Origin: an uncultured Alphaproteobacteria bacterium
Lineage (GTDB): Bacteria; Pseudomonadota; Alphaproteobacteria; HIMB59; GCA-002718135
Direction: 5' to 3'
Length of the DNA stretch: 64,000 nt
Assembly: GCA_902615625.1 (NCBI GenBank)
Contig: CACMPM010000005.1
Location: 1 to 64,000 of the forward strand
Below, piece after piece: positions 17,322 to 25,979 of this stretch. How positions within the stretch are numbered: position 1 is the first letter of the stretch; the number at the start of each line of letters is the position of its first letter. The translations under genes and the position numbers were made by a program. The notes under the pieces were generated by a model. That model had not been told where the DNA came from, ran no database searches, and was given only the letters and a program-made list of their open reading frames with translations.

Positions 17322-18886
17322 AAAAATTTTCTTCCTTACTTCACAATTTGATTTTAACACCAAGTCGAAATACTAAAATTAAATTACTTCAAGATTATTT
17401 TAAAATACTTGATATCAACCGTGCATATGCGCTTGCAATTTTATCTGAACAACTTTCATTTCAATTTATTAAAGCATCTAAACTCAGAGAACTTGTCTAT
17501 CAACAAGTAGATCAACATTTGTTTGATTACTCATACGACTATGTTGGGGATTTAGCAGAAACAATATCATTAATTTGGCCAACAAATAAAGAGGGTAAAT
17601 CACGAAATTTATCTACCTTAATAGAAAATATAAAAAAAATTAAAAAGTCTGAAATTAATACAGAGTTTAGTAAAGTTTTGAGCGAACTATCTAATAAGGA
17701 AAGGTGGACTTTAATTAAAATTTGCACGGGTGGATTGCGAATTGGAGTCTCAGAAAGATTAGTCAAAACGGCCTTAGCTGATCTGTATAATAAATCTGTA
17801 AATGAGATTGAGGAAATTTGGCATGGTCTAGAATTTCCATATGAAAATTTATTTCAATGGTTAAAAAATGAAACATCAAAACCAAAAATAGATTTTAAAA
17901 AATTATTTCATCCTATGATGCTTGCTAATCCTATTGATGAGGAAAAAGATTTTAAAAGATTAAACGCTAGTGAGTTTCAAGCAGAATATAAATGGGATGG
18001 AATAAGGGTTCAGCTTATGGTGTCATCAAAAAGTGTATCACTATACTCAAGAACAGGTGATAATATTTCATCCACATTCCCAGAAATAATTGAAAATACT
18101 AAAGGTGATGCGGTTATTGACGGAGAATTACTTGTAGGAAGAAATTTTAAACCCTCTAGCTTTAATGATCTGCAACAAAGATTAAATAGAAAAAAAGTAT
18201 CAAAAGATCTTCAAGAAAAGTTTCCTGTTTTCATTCGAGCTTATGATATTCTTTTTTATAATGGAAAAGATCTTAGAAAAATGTTTCTTTACGAAAGAAG
18301 AAAATATTTAGAAAAATTTGAAAAAGAAAACAAAACTAATCAAATTGATTTGTCATCAATTATAAAATTCAAAACTTGGGAAGAATTAACAAAATATAAA
18401 AATAATGCTCATGATGATTTAAATGAAGGTGTAATGATAAAACTTAAAAATAGTCAGTATCTCCCTGGAAGAAAAAAGGGTTATTGGTACAAATGGAAAA
18501 AAAATCCAAAACTAGTTGATGCTATTTTAATGTATGCTCAAAGAGGACATGGTAAAAGATCATCGTATTATTCAGACTTTACGTTTGGTGTTTGGAAAGA
18601 AAATGAACTAGTTCCTATAGGAAAAGCTTATTCCGGTTACACAGACAAAGAGTTATTAATTTTAGATAAATTTATTAGAAATAATACTACCAATAAATTT
18701 GGTCCTGTAAGAGAAGTAAAAAAAGAAATTATTTTTGAAGTAGCCTTTGATGATGTCTTCCCAAGCAGTAGACATAAATCAGGTGTTGCTATGCGTTTTC
18801 CTCGAATTCATAGAATTAGGTGGGACAAGCCAACAAATGAAGTGCTTTCAATTGAAGAATTTAAGAAAGAATTTAAAATAGGTTAA
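17318..18886 (+). CDS. ATP-dependent DNA ligase (damage-response type)
   Basis: ATP-dependent ligase of the bacterial LigB/LigC-like class that travels with the exonuclease, helicase and PdeM. Residues 1-180 form the helical N-terminal domain. The adenylated lysine is Lys225 in AEYKWDGIR, followed by SRTGDNISSTFPEI and DGELLV. The later motif LNEGVMIKLKNSQYLPGRK and the OB-fold with VDAILMYAQRGHGKRSSYYS complete the core. The length of 522 residues is typical. It seals nicks in a repair process separate from the NAD-dependent replicative ligase. It overlaps the exonuclease by four bases and, at its 3' end, the convergent ispE by 14. Confidence 0.95.
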   Translation: MKKFSSLLHNLILTPSRNTKIKLLQDYFKILDINRAYALAILSEQLSFQFIKASKLRELVYQQVDQHLFDYSYDYVGDLAETISLIWPTNKEGKSRNLSTLIENIKKIKKSEINTEFSKVLSELSNKERWTLIKICTGGLRIGVSERLVKTALADLYNKSVNEIEEIWHGLEFPYENLFQWLKNETSKPKIDFKKLFHPMMLANPIDEEKDFKRLNASEFQAEYKWDGIRVQLMVSSKSVSLYSRTGDNISSTFPEIIENTKGDAVIDGELLVGRNFKPSSFNDLQQRLNRKKVSKDLQEKFPVFIRAYDILFYNGKDLRKMFLYERRKYLEKFEKENKTNQIDLSSIIKFKTWEELTKYKNNAHDDLNEGVMIKLKNSQYLPGRKKGYWYKWKKNPKLVDAILMYAQRGHGKRSSYYSDFTFGVWKENELVPIGKAYSGYTDKELLILDKFIRNNTTNKFGPVREVKKEIIFEVAFDDVFPSSRHKSGVAMRFPRIHRIRWDKPTNEVLSIEEFKKEFKIG

Positions 18887-19709
18887 CTAAATTATTTTCA
18901 CTTATATTTGTCCATAAATTTGAAAAGCTTTTTTGAAATTTTTTTTGTGCATTTTCAGCATGCTCTTTTTTTTCAAATACACTATAAATACAAGAACCAC
19001 TCCCAGTTAGTCTTGAAAATATAACATCATCAAAATCTTCTAAGAAATTTATTATGGATAAAAATTCAGGTTCATTTTTTTGAAGAATTTTCTCAAAATC
19101 ATTTCCAGAATCTTGATCATTAATTTCTTCTAAATCAAAGTCAGTATTATAATCAAAATCTGAAGGTTGAAATGAGTCATACATTTTTTTTGTTGAACAT
19201 TTGAATGATGGTCTAATTAGTAAGAAATAATATTTTGGAAAATGAATGTTAGCAATTAAATCTCCCCTACCCCTAACTAGAGCATCTCTTTGATTCAAAA
19301 AAATAGGAATATCAGAGCCGAGATCAACATAATCAAATATATTTTTCTTCTTTATTAATTCGAGGTTTTCTAAAATTTTAATAACACTTGCAACATTAGA
19401 TGAAGCAGAACCTAAGCCAGCTTCATAAGGAAAATTTTTTGATATAGTAAAAAGAAGTTTGGGTTTATCTACATGTATATAAGTAAATAATTTATCAATA
19501 ATACAATCGTCAAATAGATTATTTTTTGGGGCGAATTTACCTGTATAGATTACTTCAAATTTACTGTGAGGTTGAACGGTTATCTCATCGTAAAGATCAA
19601 TGAACGTTATACCAGTGCGGATATTATGATAGCCATCATCCCTTTTATTAATAATCTTTAAAAATAAATTAATTTTGGCAGGCGATTTTTCAATTATTTT
19701 ATCCGGCAT
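18873..19709 (-). CDS. ispE: 4-(cytidine 5'-diphospho)-2-C-methyl-D-erythritol kinase
   Basis: GHMP kinase of the methylerythritol-phosphate route to isoprenoids; it phosphorylates the 2-hydroxyl of CDP-methylerythritol with ATP. The substrate-site motif is KSPAKINLFLKIINKRDDGYH (residues 8-28, shown without its tail). The ATP loop reads PYEAGLGSASSNVASV, where most homologues have GLGGGSSDAA. DLGSDIPIFLNQRDALVRGRG and RLTGSGSCIYSVFE follow in the expected order. At 278 residues it is full length. The altered ATP loop is still glycine/serine-rich. Its start lies within the 3' end of the TPR gene (11-base overlap). ispH of the same pathway lies 30 kb away in this window. Confidence 0.93.
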   Translation of the reverse strand: MPDKIIEKSPAKINLFLKIINKRDDGYHNIRTGITFIDLYDEITVQPHSKFEVIYTGKFAPKNNLFDDCIIDKLFTYIHVDKPKLLFTISKNFPYEAGLGSASSNVASVIKILENLELIKKKNIFDYVDLGSDIPIFLNQRDALVRGRGDLIANIHFPKYYFLLIRPSFKCSTKKMYDSFQPSDFDYNTDFDLEEINDQDSGNDFEKILQKNEPEFLSIINFLEDFDDVIFSRLTGSGSCIYSVFEKKEHAENAQKKFQKSFSNLWTNISENNLVNLF

Positions 19710-21009
19710 TAATATTATCTAATTTGCTTTGAACATCTTTAGTTATTTCATCTTCTGGTTCAGCCAATTCTAAAGCTTGTTGCCAAAAATGAATTGCTTC
19801 TCTTTTTCTATTCATAGCATAATAAATATCGCCAAGATGGTCTAGAGATATTGCTTCACCAGGAGCAATATCTATTACCTTTTCCATTAACCTTGCAGCT
19901 TCTGAAAGATTATTTTTTTTAAAATGAGCCCACGCTAAGCTATCGATAATATAAAAACTATCAGGGTTAGCTTTATATGCCTCCTCTAACATTTTTAATG
20001 AACGATCTAGTTTGATATTTCTTTCAACCCAGCCATAAGCAAGATAATTTAATACATTTGGTGTACCTGGCTGTAGTTCTAATGATTTTAAAAAATCTTT
20101 TTCTGCAAGTTCCCAATTATCTTTTCTTTCATAACAAATACCTCGCATGTAATATATGTTCCAAAGATCATCTTGATTTTCTTTAATCATTTCATCATAA
20201 ATTTTTAATGCTAGTTCAAACTTTTTATTGTAACGATAAAAATCAGCAAGGACTCGTTTAAGTGAATAATTATTATTATTTTTTTTAACAATAGATCTTA
20301 TTTGTATTTCAGCTTCTTCGTAAGGACTATTAAACAAGTAATGACGAGCAAGATTATTCTGTGCATCAAGATAAAAAATATTATTTTTATTAACTTGTGT
20401 GTAAATATCTACTGCAACTTGATGCTGACCAACCTGATCAAATAACTCAGCTTTTATTATGATTGCTCTATCATTTTCAGGATCTATAATTTTTGCAAGA
20501 GATATATAAAATAACAAAAAATTATAATTTAAGCGTCTTTGTTCATTATTCGAATAAGAAGAAGATACAATCTCAACAAGTGCCCTACTTATAGTATCAA
20601 TATCTTTAAGTGTATTATTAGAAAAAAAAATAAATTCTAATACTTCATTGGGTTGTTCTAAATTTTTTCTAAGCTCAATAATTTTATTAAATTTTTCTTC
20701 TTTGTAAAATGATGCAGCTGTAATTATAAGAGCTTCGGCATTATTTTTATCCTCGGTTAAAATATTTTTAGCAATTTTTGATGCTAAATCTATATCTTCG
20801 GTAATTATTGCTGCGATAGCTTTATCCAAAAGACTATCTTCTGATAGATTTACCTCATCTATATCAAAATTAAGAAGAGACGAGCTATAATCATAATTTT
20901 CATAAGCAGATTGAGAAATTAGAAAGGATGAACTAGTTAGTGCAAAAGCGCTGGAATTAACTATTAAAATAATTGATATAATTTGTAGTTTTTTAATTAA
21001 ATTAATCAT
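19699..21009 (-). CDS. Exported tetratricopeptide-repeat protein
   Basis: TPR protein of 436 residues with an N-terminal signal peptide or anchor (about residues 8-24, IISIILIVNSSAFALT). At least eight TPR-like helix pairs run to the end, for example ELALKIYDEMIKENQDDLWN, WELAEKDFLKSLELQPGTPN and EAARLMEKVIDIAPGEAISL. Many alphaproteobacteria carry a similar TPR gene directly upstream of ispE, so the pairing is a conserved neighbourhood. It probably scaffolds envelope proteins; no partner can be assigned. It is divergent from the UDG gene across 47 bases, where both promoters must lie. Confidence 0.85.
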   Translation of the reverse strand: MINLIKKLQIISIILIVNSSAFALTSSSFLISQSAYENYDYSSSLLNFDIDEVNLSEDSLLDKAIAAIITEDIDLASKIAKNILTEDKNNAEALIITAASFYKEEKFNKIIELRKNLEQPNEVLEFIFFSNNTLKDIDTISRALVEIVSSSYSNNEQRRLNYNFLLFYISLAKIIDPENDRAIIIKAELFDQVGQHQVAVDIYTQVNKNNIFYLDAQNNLARHYLFNSPYEEAEIQIRSIVKKNNNNYSLKRVLADFYRYNKKFELALKIYDEMIKENQDDLWNIYYMRGICYERKDNWELAEKDFLKSLELQPGTPNVLNYLAYGWVERNIKLDRSLKMLEEAYKANPDSFYIIDSLAWAHFKKNNLSEAARLMEKVIDIAPGEAISLDHLGDIYYAMNRKREAIHFWQQALELAEPEDEITKDVQSKLDNINAG

Positions 21010-21056
21010 TTCAAAAGTAGCAGAGTTACACTATGAATAGATAATTGTAATTTTCC

Positions 21057-21764
21057 ATGAATCAATCAAATAAAAAAAATTTAGAATTTATAATTAATTC
21101 AGGGGTAAACTACTTCCTTCAGGATTCTCCTAGAAACTGGTTTGAAAATGAGAAAAAATTAGAGCAATCTGATTTTCACAGAGATACTGGGGATAAAAAA
21201 ACTCAAATTGAGGAAGTTATAAAAGATTTAAAGAATCATAAATCTTCTCTTCAAAAAACGGCAACTAAATTAGTAGTTTATGATGGTAACTTAAACGCAA
21301 AAGTAATGTTAATTGGTGAAGCGCCTGGCAGAGATGAGGATCAACAAGGAATTCCATTTGTTGGAAGAGCCGGGCAACTTTTAAATAAAATGCTTTTGGC
21401 CATTAATTTGCGAAGAGAAGACGTTTATATTACTAATGTGGTTAATTGGCGACCACCTGAAAATAGAACGCCTAATGATGATGAAATTTTAGAATTTTTA
21501 CCCTTTTTGCAAAGACAAATTGATATTATTAAACCAAAATTTATCTTCCTGTTAGGCGGAGTTGCTGCAAAAGCTATTTTATCAACACCTCTTGCACTTG
21601 GAAAACTCAGAGGCAAATGGCATGAATATAAATCGCTCAACTTAGCGCAAGGTATTCATACAATAGCTTCCTATCATCCAGCTTTTTTACTTCGTTCTCC
21701 ACAATATAAAAAACATTCTTGGGAAGATTTACAAATGTTACAAGAAAAATTGAAAAATGAATAA
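21057..21764 (+). CDS. Uracil-DNA glycosylase, family 4-like, without cysteines
   Basis: Removes uracil from DNA to start base-excision repair. The motif A block is IGEAPGRDEDQQGIPFVGRAG (about residues 84-104, last residues trimmed here), followed by YITNVVNWRPPENRTP and the C-terminal SYHPAFLLRSP motif B. The family is known for a 4Fe-4S cluster held by four cysteines, but this 235-residue protein contains no cysteine at all. Positions expected for the first pair read KSSLQKTA, and the later one reads EILEFLPFL. The fold core is otherwise intact, so it may work without a cluster. It overlaps the transglycosylase start by eight bases. Confidence 0.88.
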   Translation: MNQSNKKNLEFIINSGVNYFLQDSPRNWFENEKKLEQSDFHRDTGDKKTQIEEVIKDLKNHKSSLQKTATKLVVYDGNLNAKVMLIGEAPGRDEDQQGIPFVGRAGQLLNKMLLAINLRREDVYITNVVNWRPPENRTPNDDEILEFLPFLQRQIDIIKPKFIFLLGGVAAKAILSTPLALGKLRGKWHEYKSLNLAQGIHTIASYHPAFLLRSPQYKKHSWEDLQMLQEKLKNE

Positions 21765-23502
21765 GAAAAAATTTTTCCTTATTTGTTATTTTATATTCTT
21801 TATAATTTTTTCAAAGCAAATCTTCGCGTATCAACAAGATATTTTTACTAAATACGATAATATTTTTTCATCAAAAGTTCTCAGCGATGAAGATGTATAT
21901 AATTATCAACAAGCTTACAAATTTCAAGAAATATGCAAATGGAAAAGTGCAAATAATTTTATTTTAAAAATAAAAAATAAATCTTTACTTGGGCATATTT
22001 ATGCTCAGAAATTTTTGCATCCTAATTGTTATCGATCAAAGTATTTAGAATTATATTATTGGCTCAAAAAATATAACGACCATCCTCAAGCTAAGCAAAT
22101 TTATAAATTAGCTATTAGACGAATGCCAGCTGGTTATAAAAGCCCAACAAAACCATCTAATCCTATTGGTATAGAATCAGAACAGGTAATAAGTAAAAAA
22201 AATAATAATTATAAAAGTTCTAAGAAACTATCTAATAGTCAAAGAGTTGAAAAGGGGAAATTAATTAACGGAATTAAATCAAGAGTGAACAATGGTTGGC
22301 CAACAGGGGCAGTACAATTATTAAACCAGAGAGATGTAGATACATTATTAGATCAAGTTGAAATAGATCAACAAAAGGAATTAATAGCCAAAGGATATTT
22401 CTTAGCAAATAAAAATGACTTGGCGATCGAATATGCATCAGAGGCTCTTGTTAATTCAGCAAAATATGTCCCATATGCAGCTTGGACAGCCGGTCTATGT
22501 TCTTGGAGATTAGAAAAATATGAAGATGCTGCAAAATATTTTTCTCTTTTTTCGATTAGTTTAAAAGATGATACGTGGCATCAAACATCGGGTAGTTTTT
22601 GGACAGCTAGATCATATGCAAAACTTGGTCGCTATGATGATATTAATTTTTGGTTAAAAAGAGCATCTAATAATCCAAATAGTTTTTATGGAATGCTTGC
22701 ACTAGAGATATTAGGCGTCGATAAAAAAATAGAATGGGTAGAAGATACTGATCTTAATAAAAATAATAGCACTATTTTAAATATACCTGCAGGAAAAAGA
22801 ATACAGACATTGATACAAGTTGGATTTGCCGATGAATTAGAAAAGGAAATTGTTCATATTAATTCCATTTTTAATAAAGAAATAGCAAAGGAGTCTATTC
22901 AAATTGCTGAAAATTTCGATCTTGCCTATACACAATTAAAAATTGTTAATAAGCTCGAAAATTTTGGAATGGATGTTCCAACCTATCTCTACTACCCAAC
23001 AAGTATATGGAAACCAAGAAATGGTTTCAAATTAGAAAAAGAATTACTGCACGCCTTTATGCATCAAGAATCTATGTTTAATATAAAAGCAAAAAGTAAA
23101 GACGGTGCCATAGGTTTAATGCAGGTATTGCCTTCAACAGCTAAATTTATTACAAAAAGTAAAGACGTTAAACAAAGCAATAGTAATATTCTTAAAAATC
23201 CAGAAATAAATTTAGAGGTTGGGCAAGAATACCTTACTTATCTTCTTGATCTAGAACAAGTTTCAAGAAATCTTATATTTTTAGCAGCAGCTTACAATGG
23301 TGGTCCAGGGAATTTACAAAAATGGAAAAATGAAACAAACTATATGGAAGACTCACTCTTTTTTATGGAAAGTATTCCTTCAAGAGAAACACGGTGGTTC
23401 ATTGAAAAGATTTTAACAAAATATTGGATTTACCAAAATAAAAATAATATGGAAATGCGTTCCTTAAAAATGCTGGCAAATGGAAATGATCCACTCTATT
23501 AA
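21757..23502 (+). CDS. Lytic murein transglycosylase, Slt family
   Basis: Periplasmic enzyme that cuts peptidoglycan glycan strands to 1,6-anhydromuropeptides. A signal peptide occupies residues 5-24. A long alpha-helical superhelical (U-shaped) region runs to about 420. The catalytic SLT domain starts with LLHAFMHQESMFNIKAKS, where the Glu in HQES is the catalytic acid. It continues with GAIGLMQVLPSTAK and AAYNGGPGNLQKW, all hallmark motifs of family 1 transglycosylases. At 581 residues it is a normal soluble Slt. It is the second gene of a tight plus-strand run (UDG, slt, moaB, rnhB). Confidence 0.94.
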   Translation: MNKKKFFLICYFIFFIIFSKQIFAYQQDIFTKYDNIFSSKVLSDEDVYNYQQAYKFQEICKWKSANNFILKIKNKSLLGHIYAQKFLHPNCYRSKYLELYYWLKKYNDHPQAKQIYKLAIRRMPAGYKSPTKPSNPIGIESEQVISKKNNNYKSSKKLSNSQRVEKGKLINGIKSRVNNGWPTGAVQLLNQRDVDTLLDQVEIDQQKELIAKGYFLANKNDLAIEYASEALVNSAKYVPYAAWTAGLCSWRLEKYEDAAKYFSLFSISLKDDTWHQTSGSFWTARSYAKLGRYDDINFWLKRASNNPNSFYGMLALEILGVDKKIEWVEDTDLNKNNSTILNIPAGKRIQTLIQVGFADELEKEIVHINSIFNKEIAKESIQIAENFDLAYTQLKIVNKLENFGMDVPTYLYYPTSIWKPRNGFKLEKELLHAFMHQESMFNIKAKSKDGAIGLMQVLPSTAKFITKSKDVKQSNSNILKNPEINLEVGQEYLTYLLDLEQVSRNLIFLAAAYNGGPGNLQKWKNETNYMEDSLFFMESIPSRETRWFIEKILTKYWIYQNKNNMEMRSLKMLANGNDPLY

Positions 23503-23508
23503 TAAGTT

Positions 23509-24036
23509 ATGCCAATTGATACTTCTCTAGATTTTGTGCCTATAAATATTGCTGTAATTACAATTTCAGATTCAAGAACTAAAGAGAATGATACATCTGG
23601 AGATACATTAGAAAAGCGCATTACTGATGCTGGTCATAATATGATTAAAAGAATAATTATACCAGATGATGTTTCTCAAATAAAAGATACTTTAGATACA
23701 ATGTCAAAAGAAGAGGAAATTGATTGCATTATTACAACTGGTGGTACTGGTTTAACAGGAAGAGATACAACACCAGAAGCTGTTAATGCTATTGCCAGTA
23801 AACATATTGATGGATTTGGGGAATTATTTCGTCAAGTTAGTTTTGAAAAAATTGGTACATCGGCAATTCAATCACGAGCAGTTGCAGCTTTAATAAATAG
23901 TACCTATGTTTTTTGCTTACCTGGATCAACGGGTGCATGCAAAGACGGCTGGGACGAAATTTTACAATATCAATTAGACATTAGACATAAGCCCTGTAAT
24001 TTTGTTGAAATCATGCCAAGATTAAATGAGAAATAG
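23509..24036 (+). CDS. moaB: Molybdenum cofactor biosynthesis protein B
   Basis: MogA/MoaB-type protein of 175 residues, expected to adenylylate molybdopterin or bind it during cofactor assembly. The family core is intact: VITISDSRTKENDTSGDTL at residues 16-34, IDCIITTGGTGLTGRDTTPE at the pterin-binding loop, and FCLPGSTGACKDGWDEIL near the end. It follows slt by six bases. Its stop TAG overlaps the GTG start of rnhB by one base (TAGTG). Other molybdenum cofactor genes are not in the window. Confidence 0.95.
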   Translation: MPIDTSLDFVPINIAVITISDSRTKENDTSGDTLEKRITDAGHNMIKRIIIPDDVSQIKDTLDTMSKEEEIDCIITTGGTGLTGRDTTPEAVNAIASKHIDGFGELFRQVSFEKIGTSAIQSRAVAALINSTYVFCLPGSTGACKDGWDEILQYQLDIRHKPCNFVEIMPRLNEK

Positions 24037-24650
24037 TGACTGATTTTTCTATAGAGAAATCAATTAATGGACCTGTTATTGGTTTAGATGAAGTTGGCAG
24101 AGGTCCATTAGCAGGTCCGGTAGTCAGTTGTGGATGTTATTTTTCTAATTATGATGATTTAGAATCAGAAATACCCATAACTGATTCAAAAAAACATACG
24201 GCAAAACAGAGAGAAAAATTATTTATATTTTTTAAAAAATTACAAAAAGAAAGAAAACTTCAATATTATTTAGGCTATGCGAGTGTAGAAGAAATAGATA
24301 CAATTAATATTTTGGAAGCAACAAAACTATCGATGAAAAGAGTAATAAATAAATTTAATTTTGAAAATCCACATATTATTATTGATGGAAATTTTTCATT
24401 AAATTATCAAAATGAAAAATCTATTATAAGTGGTGATAAAAAATCTTTATCCATTGCAAGTGCATCTATCATAGCAAAAATTCACCGTGATCGATTGATG
24501 AGTATACTTGATGCTAAATTTAAAGTTTATGATTGGAAAAAAAATGTGGGATACGGAACTAAAAAACATATTGATGCAATACATAAACATGGAATAACTA
24601 ATTTTCATCGAAAATCTTTTGAACCAATTAAATCTCTTTTAAAAAAATAA
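24036..24650 (+). CDS. rnhB: Ribonuclease HII
   Basis: Removes ribonucleotides and RNA primers from DNA-RNA hybrids. Catalytic acidic residues are in GLDEVGRGPLAGPVVSCG (residues 16-33), HIIIDGN, and the conserved ASIIAKIHRDRLM block; the terminal GYGTKKHIDAIHKHG motif is also present. The product is 204 residues. It begins with GTG, one base into the moaB stop, an arrangement that implies translational coupling. It is the last gene of the UDG-slt-moaB-rnhB run; the next feature is a candidate small RNA and its terminator. Confidence 0.95.
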   Translation: MTDFSIEKSINGPVIGLDEVGRGPLAGPVVSCGCYFSNYDDLESEIPITDSKKHTAKQREKLFIFFKKLQKERKLQYYLGYASVEEIDTINILEATKLSMKRVINKFNFENPHIIIDGNFSLNYQNEKSIISGDKKSLSIASASIIAKIHRDRLMSILDAKFKVYDWKKNVGYGTKKHIDAIHKHGITNFHRKSFEPIKSLLKK

Positions 24651-24739
24651 ATTACTGAAATTTATCCATGCAAATACTGCATAACAAATATTATTTTATT
24701 ATGCTTCAAAAAGATGCGACAAATATTAAATATATATTA

Positions 24740-24800
24740 GTTTTCATCATTCCTCCCATTTGATGAACTATTTTAAGGGGTCTACGGACCCCTTTTTTTA
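24740..24800 (+). ncRNA. Candidate small RNA with CUCCC-loop hairpin
   Basis: Two hairpins in a row lie in the rnhB-ccrM gap. The first is TTCATCA - TTCCTCCCATT - TGATGAA (24743-24767), a perfect 7-bp stem presenting an anti-Shine-Dalgarno-like UUCCUCCC loop. Seven bases later comes a strong Rho-independent terminator. The layout, about 60 nt with an exposed CCUCCC followed by a terminator, resembles alphaproteobacterial trans-acting sRNAs such as the suhB/MmgR type. No clear promoter was fixed; the upstream 24651-24740 stretch is AT-rich and otherwise empty. Confidence 0.45.
24775..24800 (+). terminator. Rho-independent terminator before ccrM
   Basis: AAGGGGTC-TACG-GACCCCTT perfect 8-bp stem with a tetraloop, running into a T7 tract. 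It ends either the rnhB transcript or the candidate small RNA. Confidence 0.92.
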
Positions 24801-24833
24801 TGTTTTTAGCCAAATTTTATGGTTATCCCTGCC

Positions 24834-24892
24834 TAAAGATTCTCCCTGTTGATAACTCAATTGACCTGATTTCATATCTGATTAAAGATTCT
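24834..24892 (+). promoter_or_regulatory. Two GANTC sites in repeated TAAAGATTCT context upstream of ccrM
   Basis: TAAAGATTCT occurs at 24834-24843 and again at 24883-24892. Each contains GATTC, the expected CcrM target (GANTC). The second lies 12 bases before the ccrM start. In Caulobacter, methylation of GANTC sites in the ccrM leader switches the promoter off, so these are good candidates for autoregulation. Confidence 0.6.
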
Positions 24893-24903
24893 TTTTATCA
24901 ATT

Positions 24904-25974
24904 ATGAAGAAAAATCAGATCATTTTAGGCGATTCAATTAAGGAAATGAAAAAAATAAAAGATCATTCAGTCGATCTTATTTTTGCTGATCCGCCATACA
25001 ATCTTCAACTAAAAGATACATTATACAGACCAGATCAAACAACTGTCGAAGCGGTTACACAAGATTGGGATAAGTTTAATACATATAAAGAATATGATCA
25101 ATTTACCAACGCGTGGCTCAGTGAATGTAAAAGAATTTTAAAAAAAGGTGGTGCTCTTTGGGTTATAGGTAGTTATCATAATATTTTACGTGTAGGTTCA
25201 ACAATCCAAGATGAAGGATTATGGATTTTAAATGATATTATTTGGCATAAAACAAATCCCATGCCAAACTTTCGTGGCACACGTTTCACAAATGCCCATG
25301 AAACACTTTTATGGTGCACAACATCAAGAGAAGCAAAGTACACATTCAACTATCAAAATCTGAAAGAACTGAATGAAGGAAAACAAATGCGAAGTGACTG
25401 GTATATTCCTATTTGTTCAGGAAAAGAAAGATTACGTAAAGATAACAATCAACGATCACACCCAACACAAAAACCAGAAGCTCTACTCTACCGAATTTTA
25501 TTAGCATCAACAAACAAAGGTGACCTTGTTTTTGATCCCTTTTCCGGAAGTGGAACAACTGCGGTTGTTGCAAAAAAATTACAACGTAATTTTATTGGTA
25601 TTGAAAAAGATAAAGATTACGTCAAACTTTCAAAAGAACGATTAAAGAAAACCAAAGTATTGAAAGAAGATATTGTCACTATTGCAAAAAGTAGAAAAGA
25701 ATTACCAAAAGTTCCTTTTGGTGAATTAGTCGAGCAAGGAATTATTCCACCTGGTGCTGTATTAACTGATAAAAAAGAACGTTTTAAAGCAACGGTTAGT
25801 ATTGATGGAACACTTAAAATAAAAGATTTAACAGGTTCTATTCATCAAATGGGAGCAAAGATACAAGGACTCCCAAGTTGTAATGGCTGGGATTTTTGGC
25901 ATGTAAAAGATAAGTCTAAATCAATCCTACTAGATGAAATACGATCTAATTACCGTAAAGATAAACTGAATTAG
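24904..25974 (+). CDS. ccrM: Cell-cycle DNA adenine methyltransferase CcrM
   Basis: Solitary beta-class N6-adenine methyltransferase that methylates GANTC, important for cell-cycle gene control in alphaproteobacteria. The catalytic DPPY motif is at residues 29-32 (FADPPYNLQL) and precedes the SAM-binding FDPFSGSGTTAVVAKKL, the order expected for the class. The C-terminal ~85 residues form the CcrM-specific DNA-recognition domain with GSIHQMGAKIQGLPSCNGW. The length of 356 residues matches Caulobacter CcrM. No restriction endonuclease is adjacent. Its leader contains two GANTC sites. It is convergent with the autotransporter gene, five bases apart. Confidence 0.97.
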   Translation: MKKNQIILGDSIKEMKKIKDHSVDLIFADPPYNLQLKDTLYRPDQTTVEAVTQDWDKFNTYKEYDQFTNAWLSECKRILKKGGALWVIGSYHNILRVGSTIQDEGLWILNDIIWHKTNPMPNFRGTRFTNAHETLLWCTTSREAKYTFNYQNLKELNEGKQMRSDWYIPICSGKERLRKDNNQRSHPTQKPEALLYRILLASTNKGDLVFDPFSGSGTTAVVAKKLQRNFIGIEKDKDYVKLSKERLKKTKVLKEDIVTIAKSRKELPKVPFGELVEQGIIPPGAVLTDKKERFKATVSIDGTLKIKDLTGSIHQMGAKIQGLPSCNGWDFWHVKDKSKSILLDEIRSNYRKDKLN

Positions 25975-25979
25975 TATTC

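Noticed and set aside
24904-25974. CcrM as half of a restriction-modification system
   Set aside because: Neighbours are rnhB and an autotransporter, no endonuclease is present, and the C-terminal domain is that of the solitary CcrM.
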